This document shows, piece by piece, positions 10,366 to 24,012 of a DNA stretch of 64,000 nucleotides. The position numbers and the translations under genes are program-made. The notes below the pieces were generated by a model that saw only the letters and a program-made list of their open reading frames with translations, searched no databases and was not told where the DNA came from. The DNA comes from Cornus controversa (taxonomy: Eukaryota; Streptophyta; Magnoliopsida; Cornales; Cornaceae), in assembly GCA_026545225.1 (NCBI GenBank), contig CM048845.1, positions 92,382,533 through 92,446,532 of the forward strand, read 5' to 3'. Numbering within the stretch: the stretch's first letter is position 1; every line of letters begins with the position of its first letter.

Positions 10366-11268
10366 TATAATAAAAATTCAAAACATGAAATGACAAAAAA
10401 AAAAATGTACTTTTGGATTTTCAAAAAAGTGTTACATAATCAATTTGCAATAAGGGACAATTTCCTTCAAAATTTCAAATTATAAGAATTTATATGCACA
10501 TACCAAATAATATGAGTATTTTTTTTTTTTTCACATTTTGTATACATACGGAGCGTATTTTGCACTTTACCCTTAATTTTAAGGCACAGGTTAGGTTTTG
10601 GTTATATCTCATTTTGTTCTTAAACGATAAGTCTAGGTATTGCAAAAAAATTCTTACAGTATCATCCAAATGTGCCTTTTTTGAAAATTTGAAATTCTCA
10701 ACACTTTTTGTGTGGTTCATAAATACTATCCAACTTATTTTCACATTCAAAAATCATTGTTTATAATATAATATATTTACAAAATCTTCCTTCAAAACAA
10801 AATTCTGTCAAAAGTGTGATAGAGTATCCTAAGTTTTAATTTTAATTTTTTTTATGAACTACGTTAGACCTACGAAATCTCTTAATTAACTTTTCATGAA
10901 TCTAGGATCAATATTCATCTTTTTTCCTTGGAATTAGCTTCATATAATTTTCTCGAACTAACCCAACAAGGGTGTGCCCTAGAATTAATGTCATCCAGAA
11001 AATAATCCAGAGGAATTTTTTATTTTGTTTTTTAAAAAAAAAAGAAAAAAGAAAAATGAAATTTCATGTAATTTTAGTGAGTCATGGGTAATTATACTCT
11101 TAATCGTCCTACCTTTATGCCTAACTGCACCTGCGCGCCATTTCCTCTCTCTCTCTCCTCCGCGCTATTTCCTCTTTCTTCCTCTATCTCTCTCTCTCTT
11201 TTAACAGAGTTACATACTCAAGAAGAGAAAACCTAGAATCTGACATTACCCTCTTTTAGGCGCCATCA
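10366..11268. other. Intergenic, RBX1 upstream region
   Basis: 10366-11100 is AT-rich with no supportable gene. A block near 10490-10580 (CACATACCAAATAATATGAG ... GCACTTTACCCTT) resembles one at about 34210-34290, suggesting a dispersed repeat. From about 11130 the sequence becomes CT-rich (CTCTCTCTCTCCTCCGCGC), typical of a plant core promoter and 5' leader. No clear TATA box was found. Confidence 0.45.
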
Positions 11269-13547
<2,279 letters not shown>

Positions 13548-14681
13548 ATGTGCAGATAGCGAGCAGTGGAGCATTTCAAGACCTTACATGTTAATGGCAC
13601 TTGAAGTGGGAGAGATTACATGAAACTCTCTAGAGCCACTTGCTTCACTAGTATGGTTAAATAAAATATATAAACTGTTTTGAATAAACAAAGATGAGGA
13701 TATGAAAATTTTGAATGTATTAATATTCATTCCTTCTACAATGTTCAAATGGCTAAAACTGTTTAAACATCTTCTAAAGGTTAGGTATCAGAAAATGGGT
13801 TATTTTAATATCAATATCATCATCACCTTCCTTCAATAGTGGTTAGATTTTCCTACATGAGAGTGAATGGAGATTAAACATGTCAATGTATTGTTAATAT
13901 CAGATTGCAAAAAGTTTAAACAAATGTGAACACACCCAAAATATTATTCCTAACAGGGTTTGAACACAACCTTCCATTTGGAGGAGGAGATATCATACCA
14001 TTTGGGCTACCGTGCATTCAAACAAGGTTTTGAAAGGAATGGGTGAATATTAACTCAAAGTTTTAACACAATTTATATATAATAGCCTCTCTCAATTTCA
14101 AGCAAGTTATATACTTGTATCACACTTGGTGGCCCAACATCCAGTGAGGAAAATTTTAGGGATGTATGGTTTTGAATATAATACAATAACTACAGTTATG
14201 AAAATCCTGACTCTTGGCAAATTAGTCGACAACAACAAATTTTCATAGGTAACATAAGAGAACCGAGATGCGTATTAAATTAATGAATAATTTGCCAAGT
14301 TGACTTGTTCAGTCTAATGGACGGTGCAAGGCTGTGCAGACACTTGATTATTGCGCCAAGTTCGACCTGTAGGTCTCATTATAAATTTATTTGAAAAGAA
14401 ATTTCAAATTTTGGGATCATGTAATGCAAAAATAGTATCATTAATCAAATTTGTGTTTTTTTGGACATTTAAAATACCTTTCCAAACTAGACTCTGGTGA
14501 GTGGGAATCTTTATGCTTTTTACAACTCAAGAGAAAAACAAACTTCAGATCATCTGATACTGAATACATAAACATAACCAAATCCAGTGCTACCAACCAT
14601 GTCTCAATCCTCATATGCTTCCCAACACACCAATTACCAATTGTCTTGTGCAATGAAAAGCAACCCCAAGCCCATGAGTAC
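13548..14681. other. Convergent intergenic region between RBX1 and SBT
   Basis: Holds the 3' regions of both tail-to-tail genes. Short ORFs near 14441-14722 on both strands are not credible. The segment 13930-14040 has TE-like text (GGTTTGAACACAACCTTCCA ... CATTTGGGCTACCGTG) but no ends were found. Confidence 0.5.
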
Positions 14682-17027
14682 TCATATTGAAACCACAGAG
14701 TCCTGACGCCACGTGATGGCAATTGGGCTTCTCACATGATAGGTCCCATCGGTCCACTCAATTGACCCAAATCCCTTTGTTGAAGCAATACCTAACTCAT
14801 TAGGAACTGCAATACTAGTGAATGTGATCTCATACGACAGCGTTTGAATTTCTGCACTAAACACTAGCTTACTTGGCGTGACGCTGATCTCAACGGACGG
14901 TGGCGATTTCACAATCAAATCATAGACCACATCAACTGAAACCCCGACGTTTTTTACCGATCTATTATATTTCACTACATTTTTGTTGGGTTCAAACACG
15001 ACCGAGAAAGATGGATAGTTCAGATCGCCCGGTGTAGCGAGGCTCTGTGCACCGCAATCCACCGTAGCATGCCCTCTCACAAAAACACCAATCCGATTGG
15101 CATCATATCCAATGGCACAGAGGAAGGCCACGTAATCACTAACACCCATATCATACACCAAACCAGGTTCAAGGGCTCCGTTGGGATCCACGTGTCCTGA
15201 TCCATGAACGAATGGTGTTGATTCTTCTCCAGTGGCAAGGTCCGTAATATTGCCACCAGAGTTGTCCAAATTATAAGCTGTAGTCATGAGAGCTGATTTG
15301 ATCATAGCTGGGCTCCACTTGGGATAAGCTTTTCGAAGCAAAGCAGCCAATCCGCTCACGTGAGGGCATGACATGGAGGTACCTGAAATAATATTAAAAT
15401 CGACACGTCTCGGGTCAATGTCTAGATCGGTCGGACTGGTGAACCCGGTCCAACCGGCCAAGATATTCACTCCGGGTGCAATCACGTCCGGTTTCAGAAT
15501 TTCCGACGTGAGATGGTTGGGACCGCGGCTCGAGAACGCTGCCACCTTCGGAGCTGGCGGCGAAGTTCCGATCACCGTCCCTCGGAAGATGATCGTCGCC
15601 GTCGGTGATGGATCGGAGCTGACGTACTGTCTGATTTTATCGGCGGCAATCTGACCTACCATCGTTGCGGGAATTAGATGCGAATCGGCGATGAGCTCTT
15701 CGCCACTCTCAGCCGTGTTTGCCATTATCATTCCGATGCCGCCGGCTAGTTTGACGGCGTTTCCCTTCGCGACTCTCGCATTGCCTCCACGATCACAGAC
15801 AACGATCTTTCCGGTGACTTTTGAAGAATTAAGTCTTCCTTCGTAACAGTATCTGTTTCCACAATCTCCGGCGTAAACCAATGGGATCTTCGAGTCACCG
15901 AGCGGATCACCGGAGTATAAAGACACGCCGCCAAAGATCCTACCGTCGCCAATTACCACATCCGCCGGAAATTCTCGATCGATCGTCGAAGCACCTACGG
16001 TGAGGATCCACGGCGCGATGTTCACGGCTGTGTACGGATCGGGACCGGAGTTTCCGGCGGAGCACGAGACGAGAACGCCGTGTTGTGCAGCTCCGAACGC
16101 TCCGATCGCGATGGAGTCGTGATCGTACTGTGGAGCGTATCCACTGGCTCCGACCGAGAGAGAAATCACGTGAACACCGTCGGAAATCGCCTGATCCATC
16201 GCAGCGAGTATGTCCGAATCGTAGCAACCTGAGCTCCAACAGATCTTGTAAGCAGCAATTCTCGCCTTGATCGCCATACCTCTAGCTTCTCCTCCCGCGT
16301 ACTGAAAGAAACTAGCATTTGCAACCACAGATCCAGCAGCAGTTGAAGATGTATGTGTTCCATGACCTTCTGTGTCTCTCGGAGATTTTGATTCTACACT
16401 TTGATCCATAGGCCGTCCGAGTCCTGCTTCGTAGCCTTTATAAAACGATCTCGCACCGATGATTTTCCGGTTACACGCCGAAGAAGGAAAATCCGGCGCG
16501 CTTTCGCAAGTGCCTTTCCAATCCAAGGAAACCGGAGAGAGACCTTCGTCGGAGAAGCTTGGCCGTTCCGGCCAGATGCCGGTATCCAGGACTCCAACGA
16601 TCACATCGTCGGCGTATTCGGAGTTAGGCCAGAGGCCGAACCCATCGGCGAGGCCGAGGAAATGAGGAGTGTGAGTGGTGTGAATGTGGCGGACGCGTTC
16701 AGGGAGGATGGAGAGGACGCCAGGGAAGCGGCGGAGCTCCGCCGCCTGAGAGGCGGTGAGGCGAGCGGAGAAGCCGTTGACGGCGCGGTCATATGTGTAT
16801 AGGAGTTTGGTGGGGTGGTGAGAAGAAGCGGACAGTGATCGGAGGATGGAGGAGTACCAGTGATGACGGGTGGTGAAGATCTTGGGCTTGTGTGATATCG
16901 ACACGTGGATTATGAAGGTCTCTGATGATTCAGATAGGTTTGAGAAAGTTGCAGAGACAAGAGACAGGAAGAATAGGAGGACAAAGGAGAAAGAGGAAAG
17001 AATGGCGATTGAATTTTCTTTCTTCAT
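14682..17027 (-). CDS. SBT1.4: Subtilisin-like serine protease, SBT1.4-like
   Basis: An intact intronless gene of 781 residues, close to the ~778 of Arabidopsis SBT1.4 (SASP). Domains in order: signal peptide (1 to about 26, hydrophobic core FSFVLLFFLSLVSA); inhibitor-I9 prodomain (about 36-118, with ETFIIHVS, YDRAVNGFSARL and PGVLSILPE); peptidase S8 from about 122. Catalytic residues are D148 (GVLDTGIWPE), H222 (GHGTHTSSTAAG), oxyanion N326 (CSAGNSGP) and S551 (SGTSMSCPHVSG). A protease-associated insert covers about 365-480, and a C-terminal fibronectin-III-like domain about 665-775. The first ATG lies directly before the signal peptide, so the start is secure. The product should be secreted, self-cleave its prodomain and act in the apoplast or cell wall; SBT1.4 in Arabidopsis is linked to senescence and reproductive branching. 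Its GC content is clearly higher than the surroundings. The SBT1 subfamily is sure, the exact orthologue less so. Confidence 0.95.
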   Translation of the reverse strand: MKKENSIAILSSFSFVLLFFLSLVSATFSNLSESSETFIIHVSISHKPKIFTTRHHWYSSILRSLSASSHHPTKLLYTYDRAVNGFSARLTASQAAELRRFPGVLSILPERVRHIHTTHTPHFLGLADGFGLWPNSEYADDVIVGVLDTGIWPERPSFSDEGLSPVSLDWKGTCESAPDFPSSACNRKIIGARSFYKGYEAGLGRPMDQSVESKSPRDTEGHGTHTSSTAAGSVVANASFFQYAGGEARGMAIKARIAAYKICWSSGCYDSDILAAMDQAISDGVHVISLSVGASGYAPQYDHDSIAIGAFGAAQHGVLVSCSAGNSGPDPYTAVNIAPWILTVGASTIDREFPADVVIGDGRIFGGVSLYSGDPLGDSKIPLVYAGDCGNRYCYEGRLNSSKVTGKIVVCDRGGNARVAKGNAVKLAGGIGMIMANTAESGEELIADSHLIPATMVGQIAADKIRQYVSSDPSPTATIIFRGTVIGTSPPAPKVAAFSSRGPNHLTSEILKPDVIAPGVNILAGWTGFTSPTDLDIDPRRVDFNIISGTSMSCPHVSGLAALLRKAYPKWSPAMIKSALMTTAYNLDNSGGNITDLATGEESTPFVHGSGHVDPNGALEPGLVYDMGVSDYVAFLCAIGYDANRIGVFVRGHATVDCGAQSLATPGDLNYPSFSVVFEPNKNVVKYNRSVKNVGVSVDVVYDLIVKSPPSVEISVTPSKLVFSAEIQTLSYEITFTSIAVPNELGIASTKGFGSIEWTDGTYHVRSPIAITWRQDSVVSI

Positions 17028-17305
17028 TTTCCTGAGAAATTGGAGGAAAAGTGAATGATGTCTGAATACTTGTTAAAGATAAGAAGGCTGAAGAAAGGTT
17101 GGGGAGTGTAAAGAGACCACGTGCAGGTTTCTGCTTGGATGAGAATTGCTATTTTTTTGCAGTAATTAAAATGTCTTTTTCAAATAAATGATGTACCAAC
17201 AAACGGTGGAAATGAAATCACTTGTGCAGATTGTTTGTTTGATTCATCATAGGTAGCGTATTTGAGGATAGAGAGAGAGAGAGAGTGTTGCTTCCATTTG
17301 CTGAT

Positions 17306-17314
17306 TTTTATATA
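17306..17314 (-). promoter_or_regulatory. Possible TATA box of the subtilase gene
   Basis: On the minus strand TATATAAAAA lies about 280 bp upstream of the subtilase ATG, followed by a GA/CT-rich leader. The distance is long for a plant 5' UTR without an intron, so this is tentative. Confidence 0.3.
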
Positions 17315-17615
17315 CAAAAGACAAGAATTGTAACTCCAATAATATGCTTAGGTTTCAATCATGCACGCTTTCACTTACGGGGAACAAAATTAAACATTAT
17401 ACGGTGAGACGAAACGAATTAAACAGATTTGAATTTAAAGTAAGTCGATACATTTAATAAATAAATTTATATAAATACATACGATACGCAATGAATTAGA
17501 TTTGATTTTAAACTATCTAACTTATGACAAGATAACAACACAATTACGACATGAATTATTCATATATTATGATTTTATACAAACTTATATATACATAGTT
17601 CTACTAGTTTAAACC

Positions 17616-17630
17616 ACGTGCATTGCACGT
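17616..17630 (-). other. Helitron 3' subterminal hairpin
   Basis: ACGTGCA and TGCACGT pair around one base; then 8 nt and the terminal CTAG at 17604-17607. It probably acts as the rolling-circle termination signal. Confidence 0.85.
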
Positions 17631-17959
17631 TGATAAAAAATAAATTAAAATTTTATTATTACACTCAAAATAATATAACATATCAAAACACATTAATTAA
17701 AACATTCAAAATTATTTCCATTATGTAACCTTGGTAATATTAACTCTTTGAAAAAAATTAAACTATAAATTAACTATTATTCATATGGAAGTAATCAAGT
17801 ATAAATTATAAAAAATAAAAAAGTATAATTCTAACAATTCTTAAAGAATCTATTACTATTCTTTTGAAAATTCTCAATACTTTATCATTTTTATATTTCT
17901 GAGTTCTTCTTCATATAAATCATTTTTAAGTGAAACTTTTTTTATAGTTACCACCACAA

Positions 17960-18790
17960 ATTTATTTTTGACTACGTCATTTTTACTGTTATCTATCTTA
18001 ATCATAAAAGAAACAATTTTTTTTTACAACTTGTCACTTTGTCATAAAATTCATTCATCTCATCGTCCTACAAAAAGAAGAAATTTATTTTAGTAATAAT
18101 GATACATTTCAAATGAATTGTTTTATCTATAGATTTTATGAGTAAGGAAAAAAGCATTACCTGCTTTTTTAATTGTATTAGCTCATCTATTGAACAATTT
18201 ATTAATGATTGAGAATCATCAAATATTGTTAGATATGCATTATTTGTTATATCTTTGACTCGAAATTGCATCATAAATCTTCATAAATGAGGATACTTCA
18301 TTGATACATAATAATAAAAAATGATATTTTTGTCATATTGTAATTTTTTTTATAAAAAAAATAGAATGTTTAAAGATATGATAATACCTTTGAATGCAGT
18401 TAGCATATTTTGTTTTGCAATTAGTACAACTGAGTCTATCATTTCGTACTTTAATTTTCTTCTTGCACTGCTTACATGCATTGTACCGTGGTTCGGATGC
18501 ATTTTTAATCTCTATAATTCTTGCTTAAAAAAGTAATGTGTTTTCTGCAAGTTGAGTGACAATATATATATTTTTTAACAGAAATTAATTATAATCATAT
18601 GATATAATAAAAGAAATTAAATAAATATATAAAAAAAAAATTTAATACCTTTAATGTCATTGCAGATTTTTCAATTATGTCTTCAAGTGGAATTTTTTCA
18701 ATCTCTTCGAATAGTTGATATTTTAAACTTAAAATGAGAGCATCTATATCTTTGTCATTTATGTTTTTTCTTCAAACCTGTCAAAGCATA
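17960..18790 (-). pseudogene. Helitron-borne RPA1-like gene remnant (right copy)
   Basis: Minus-strand exons correspond one to one with the left Helitron. One exon ends near 18652 (FEEIEKIPLEDIIEKSAMTL, GTATTA donor). A zinc-ribbon exon around 18370-18530 keeps all four Cys (ACKQCKKKIKV ... SCTNCKTK). An OB-fold exon at about 18155-18270 reads RVKDITNNAYLTIFDDSQSL, then NCSIDELIQLKKQ before a GTAATG donor. A terminal exon runs from 18067 (DDEMNEFYDKVTS) and then hits an early stop. This matches the C-terminal domain of RPA large subunit, which binds single-stranded DNA. The start of the first listed exon is out of frame, and the last exon is cut short relative to the left copy. It is better preserved than the left copy, but probably not functional. 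Confidence 0.65.
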
Positions 18791-20722
18791 ATAAAGTATT
18801 AGAACAATACGTTGTTGATATGTACAAATACACAGACATACAATCATTAATTAGACCTTATTATGAGTTTCATGGATAAAAAAAGTTATAATTTTTGTTT
18901 ATTCTCCTGATTTTTTAACTATTGACAGCGAATTAGCTTCCACCAACCATATACTACCTGTCATGATATTCTTTAAGTAGAATAAATAATTAAAACACAA
19001 TGTAAGTAAGAAGAAATAAATAACCAACTAATATCGTAATTATATGACTCTTTCAATTGTCATGTTAATTTGAAATATAGATCCCAGTTATGTTTGAAGA
19101 CCCAAACCTGAAATATAATATTATTTTTTATTTTATGTTCATTTAGATATAATAAAAAATAGAAAGTAAATAATCTCAATATTGTGTGATAAGTTACATT
19201 TGAGTGTGTTGATTGACAAATGTGTAAGTGTGATAATATGTCTTTCGTTTATTAGCTTCATTATCAAATTTCCTTCATTCTCAACAAAATCGTCCCACAA
19301 TATCAAAGTAATTGTTCTTGAAATGTTATAAAAAATAATTAGTTTAATAATTTATAATGGTAATTATAAGCATTTATGTAATGTTGTAATGATGTACCTC
19401 ATATTCATTATAATGATGTCTCGCAATTTTGATGTCCCTCCATTGTTCTTCTTAGCTATGTTGAATGCCCATTCAATAACGATTCCAAAACATCTAGTAA
19501 GAGTAAAAATTAAACTTATAGATTTATATATAAGAGAAAGTATATATAAGGAGAGTAAAGAGTTAAAAGAAAACAAATCTATAGTTTTTTTTTCATTACA
19601 AATAAAATGTAAGAGAAAGAATAAATAGAATTAGAAAATTTATAAAAATAAGATTTATAATATTATTATTATTATTTTTTTAAATAAAAGAGTTTTTGTT
19701 AGGGATGAATTTGAATCACAATATTCCACTAAATTACAAAATATAATCCACATCGAGATTAACATCAACTTACATGTATATGGCTAAAATTTTATACTCT
19801 CATAATTAATTTCTTTTCATTCTCAGTCATATCATATGATAAAAGTATTCTGTCAAATCTTTTCAGTCTACAATTTTTTCCTATTCAAATTTAAAAACCT
19901 AGATGGAATACTTAAGCAAAAAAGGGGGAAAAGAAAAGAATAAAAAAATAATAATTCCATTAAAAGAATAGATTTTGCCATTTATGAAGTTCATATTATT
20001 CTTATTTATCCACATTAGTCTTTACTAAAGAAACTACAAAATAAATGAATAGAAGACTATATTGATCTAATATAATGTGTGTGTGTATATGTAAAACTTA
20101 AATCCCAATTGAACTAATTTTACAACTACAAAATTCTTTACTTCTAATAGTTGCATCAAAAGTCAAAAAAATAGATGACAAATAAATGCATATTATATAT
20201 AAACAAAAATTATTATAAAACAAAAACTTCTAGCAATTGCATTAAAAGTCCAAAAACAGAGGGCAAAGAGCACTAACACAAATTTAACTACTTTGAAAAG
20301 AACAAAAAAAATATATATTATACACTTATGTTTACAATTAAAAGAAATAAATCTAAAACTCTCTAGTTTTGCATTAGGATTATATATTGATGAACACATA
20401 AGGAGATACATAATCTTCAAAGTACAGAGATGATACAAACAACCAACCAAATTGGATCTATTCATTCTAAAAGTTTGAATCAAGAGCAAACCCGTTCACC
20501 AATAACTAGTTACAGTTCTTCAAATTTGTCTAAGTGAAATTGGTACCACCAAATTAGAACTCTAAACATATGAAAAACAGTAAGACACAAACAATTCTTT
20601 CATTTTCAGTAATAGGGATGTCAAATGCATGAATCAATTTTCAAAAGAGACAACAAATAATAGAAATCAAAGCACCCATAAGTAACCTTCTCAAAAAAAA
20701 AAAAAAAAAAGTAGCCATGAAT

Positions 20723-21238
20723 AACGTGTTTGTGCTGGTGGTTGCTTACTGTTTGATATATATTACAATTATTCAGAAAGTGACTTCACATATTAAACGG
20801 GTAGGATTCTTACCGTCTGATCAAATTCGATGATTATTTATGATTAAATTTGTGTCCGATTTATTAATTAGATATTCAATTCGATAACATGACTTATTAC
20901 AGACGTAATTTTTTATTAATAATTTTTTTATTTCAAAAAGCTAATAGCAAACAATGAGTAGAAAAAAAAATCAATGAAAGAACGTGTTTGTGCTGGTGGT
21001 TGCTTATTGTTTGGTATATATTACAATTATTTAGAAAGTGATTATAAATATTAAACGAATCGGATACTTATCCTCTGATCAAATTCGATGATTATTTATG
21101 ATTAAATTTGTGTCTGATTTATTAATCAAATATTCAATTCGATAACATGACTCATTACTGACATATTATTAAAGAATTTTGATTTCAAAAGCTAATAGCA
21201 AACAATGAGTAGAAAAAAGAAAAAAAATTAAAGAAAAG
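20723..21238. repeat. Tandem duplication, 2 x 258 bp, inside right Helitron
   Basis: Copies begin at 20723 and 20981, each with AACGTGTTTGTGCTGGTGGT and ending AGCAAACAATGAGTAG plus an A-rich tail. They differ by a modest number of substitutions and small indels. No coding sequence. Confidence 0.9.
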
Positions 21239-21774
21239 AACTCACATGTAAGCCGAAACGAAACCGAATCGAGTGGTTGTTGATGAAATCCGAGAGAAAA
21301 TTGAGAGCCACGTTGCTTGGGAAAGGGTTTTGCATGGATAATTCTATTTTTAAAGAGCCATGGCCGAGAGGAAGAGTGATTTTAGGTGTTTAGGGTTTTG
21401 CTTAGGAAAGGGTTTTATTTGGGTAATTCTACTTTTTTAATTTAAAAATAAAAAAGGAAAGGGTTTTGCTTGGGTAATTTTATTTTTTTAATTTAAAAAT
21501 AAAAAAAATAGTGTTCTGAAATTCAAAAACCCCTTTGTACTTTTAATAACAGTATAGATATATTGTAATTATTTGTAATCTATTTGTTTGTTTTCAATAC
21601 TGAAATAGCCATAAAATGTAAGAATGAGATTTGTTTGTTTGTCTTTTCAGTTGTTGAATCACCTTAATATGTTTTTGAGTTTATATATAGATACAAAATT
21701 TATAATATAGTTTGATTTTAGGATTTATGTATTGATATGTACTTTATTTTTTATATGATTTTCAGAGAGATTTT

Positions 21775-21990
21775 TAGGGGTGGAGAAACTAATATGATAT
21801 AAGTTAAACGGATTAAAAAATTTATTAAACAAGTCGTGTAATTATATGACATGTTTATTAAACGGGTTATACCGGTCGATACGGATAACACGTTTAATAA
21901 ACGGGTTAGGTTAGTGTTGAGTTTTTTAATAGAATACTCATACATCGATATGACACAAACACGATACGAAAACCTGAATTACCACCCCTA
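21775..21990. mobile_element. Small MITE-like element (GGGGTGG ends)
   Basis: Begins AGGGGTGG (21776) and ends CCACCCCTA (21982-21990), with an AT-rich interior full of TTTATTAAACGGGTTA-like motifs. The rest of 21559-22178 has no gene. Confidence 0.4.
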
Positions 21991-22178
21991 CTTCCACTAG
22001 GGTGCACAGTTGACCTTTAACCCATGGATGTGAACCACCTAGTTTTCATGGATTCAGTTGATTGGGTGCCCGATAAGATCCGGAGGTGATGTAGTTCAAT
22101 TTTATGATAATAATTTTCCTTCCTTTAAAATTTAAAAATTGTTAATAATGGTTTTATAATTTATTTGGTTAACAATAT

Positions 22179-22547
22179 TGTGGCAAAGGAAAAATACCCG
22201 ACTGAGGATGACACGTGGAAATAACAACTCGGAGCACACATGCAGCCACGTCATAAGGGATGGGCCATCTTCTAGGTCATCGATCACTAGATGACAAAGG
22301 CACAAAGGAAGGTCAAAATTCTCCATTTAATTACGGAATCATACACTGAATTCTTGCAATAAACAAAGGCATAATTTCATGAGTACAATCAAAATCCCAA
22401 GAAAGGTGGAATGATTATAGGCACAATTAATGTATTCACAAAAATTATTTAAATAAGTAAAAATAAATAAGAAAGGGATCGTTTCCCAAAGAAAAAAAAT
22501 CAAAAGAAATTTCTTCTAAGTGTGGTGGCCATTTTTCTACACCTACA
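22179..22547 (+). repeat. 5' LTR (369 bp)
   Basis: Starts TGTGGCAAAGGAAAAATACC and ends TTTTTCTACACCTACA. It aligns along its whole length with 30927-31296. Confidence 0.95.
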
Positions 22548-22550
22548 CTT

Positions 22551-22570
22551 TGGCGCCATTTGTGGGAACA
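22551..22570 (+). other. Primer binding site, tRNA-Asp-like
   Basis: TGGCGCCATTTGTGGGAAC begins 3 nt after the LTR. It resembles the complement of the 3' end of plant tRNA-Asp (TGGCGCCGTTGCCGGGGA) with several mismatches, as used by Tat/Athila elements. Confidence 0.75.
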
Positions 22571-22661
22571 ACGTACTCAGAAATTCCTTTAGGAATTTAT
22601 GCCAGTATAACTACGTTCCAGAACCATAGTAGGACAACAATCACCTATCCACAACGAGACG

Positions 22662-23835
22662 ATGGAACAAAATCTGACACACGAACAGATCCTGCAAGAA
22701 ATGCGAGAACGAGTGGAAGAATCTAATCGTCGCAACGATCTGTTCCATGAGAGGATAGCCCAGCTCACGGGAAAGCAACCCGAGAATGCTTCACCTAGTA
22801 CGGAGAATTCAGAGGAAGATCGGATCATCACGTTATCAGATCAAACATTCAGTTTGTTGTAATTCCTGAACGACTGGAAAAAGGTTGATGCCAACATCAA
22901 AGACCTGAAGAACAAACTCCATCAGATCTGGTGACTCAGGTGACTAGCAAGGTAGTGCAGTCCCATTTCACAGAAGAAATAGGGAAGTCCTCAAATTTGA
23001 GAAAGTTCGTACTCCCAAGTTTCATCACCTTTGACAGGATGACCGATCCCGTTGATTATCTCTTCCACGTGCAGTAAAGGATGACCCCACATGTGAAAAA
23101 TGAGAACCTCATGTGCAATGTCTTTCCGACCAGCCTGGCCGGAGCTGCTCTAACTTGGTTCAAGCAACAACCATCGGGCACAATCTCTAGTTTTACGAAA
23201 CTGTGCGAGCTTTTCATCACTCAGTACATCGACAACCGAAGATAGAAGAAAACCACATCTTCCCTTTTCACTAAGAGGTAAACGAAGGGGGAGACCCTGA
23301 AATCTTTCATGACCAGATTCAATTTAGAAATGTCCCTGATCGATAGTTATGACCAGACCACAGCGGTAGAGGCCTTCAAGGTGGCCATGATCCCCGACTC
23401 CAAATTCCACTCATCCTTGGTCAGAAAAACTCCCAAGATCATGGGAGATCTAAATGCGAAGGCACATGGATACCTCAGCCTTGAGGAAAATGAAACACTA
23501 CATCAGCAGATATCAGCCCTGATAAGCATCGACTCCCAATCCAAAGAAAAAGGGTATAAACTGAAGGGCAAGGGCAAGGTTCCTACCATTCTGTTGAAAT
23601 CTGAGAAGTGACCCGGATTTGAGGAGAAGAATGCCCTATTGAAGTGCACTCTGGCCAGGCCGTACCAATAGAACAAGGGCTGAGGCATATTCCGAACACC
23701 ACCTCCCATCCGGATTCTAGCTGATCTTATTGATAAGAGCAAGCATTGCACTTTGCATCAGGATTACGGGCACACCGCGAACGAGTGCCGAAATCTGAGG
23801 GGACAGACGGAGGCGATCATATATCCAAGGGAAGT
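22662..23835 (+). pseudogene. gag remnant of the Tat element
   Basis: The ATG at 22662 opens a basic/coiled segment (EQNLTHEQILQEMRERVEES). It is followed by the capsid-like gag domain (LRKFVLPSFITFDRMTDPVD, AGAALTWFKQQPSGTISSF) and a zinc knuckle near 23735-23780 (C-X3-H... read as CTLHQDYGHTANEC). Stops and frame changes interrupt it, for example after DQTFSLL (22860) and at FHVQ*RMTP. Confidence 0.85.
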
Positions 23836-24012
23836 CTGATCGAATATGTGGTGAAGAAACACCCCAATCAGAATGAATGCCAAATCTTCGAATGCAGAGA
23901 AAACCCGAATCTGAACCCAATCAAAACAATCAATACCATACACGATTATGCAACTTGGGAGGATCAGGGCACGACCAGATCTAGCCTCCGCCAAGCAAAA
24001 AGACTGTAGAAG

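Larger units (their letters stand above)
17604..21558 (-). mobile_element. Helitron, right copy, intact ends, RPA cargo
   Basis: Read on the minus strand it starts A|TCTATACTGTTATTAAAAG (21558) and ends CTAG|T (17607-17604). A perfect 7-bp stem hairpin ACGTGCA-A-TGCACGT stands 8 nt before the CTAG. TC...CTRR ends, a subterminal hairpin and insertion between A and T are the defining features of Helitrons. It is 3955 bp and has no RepHel helicase, so it is nonautonomous. Inside are RPA1-like remnants (about 17960-18790, possibly more exons at 18890-19500), a 258-bp tandem duplication, and about 18800-20700 of AT-rich DNA without a readable gene. It is an inverted relative of the copy at 3539-6491. 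Confidence 0.85.

Noticed and set aside
14451-16802. Several ORFs on both strands over and next to the subtilase gene
   Set aside because: They are shadows of the GC-richer subtilase coding sequence in other frames.
17604-21558. Idea that the Helitron encodes a working RPA
   Set aside because: Exon frames are broken at the start of the preserved part and the last exon stops early; no full-length ORF.
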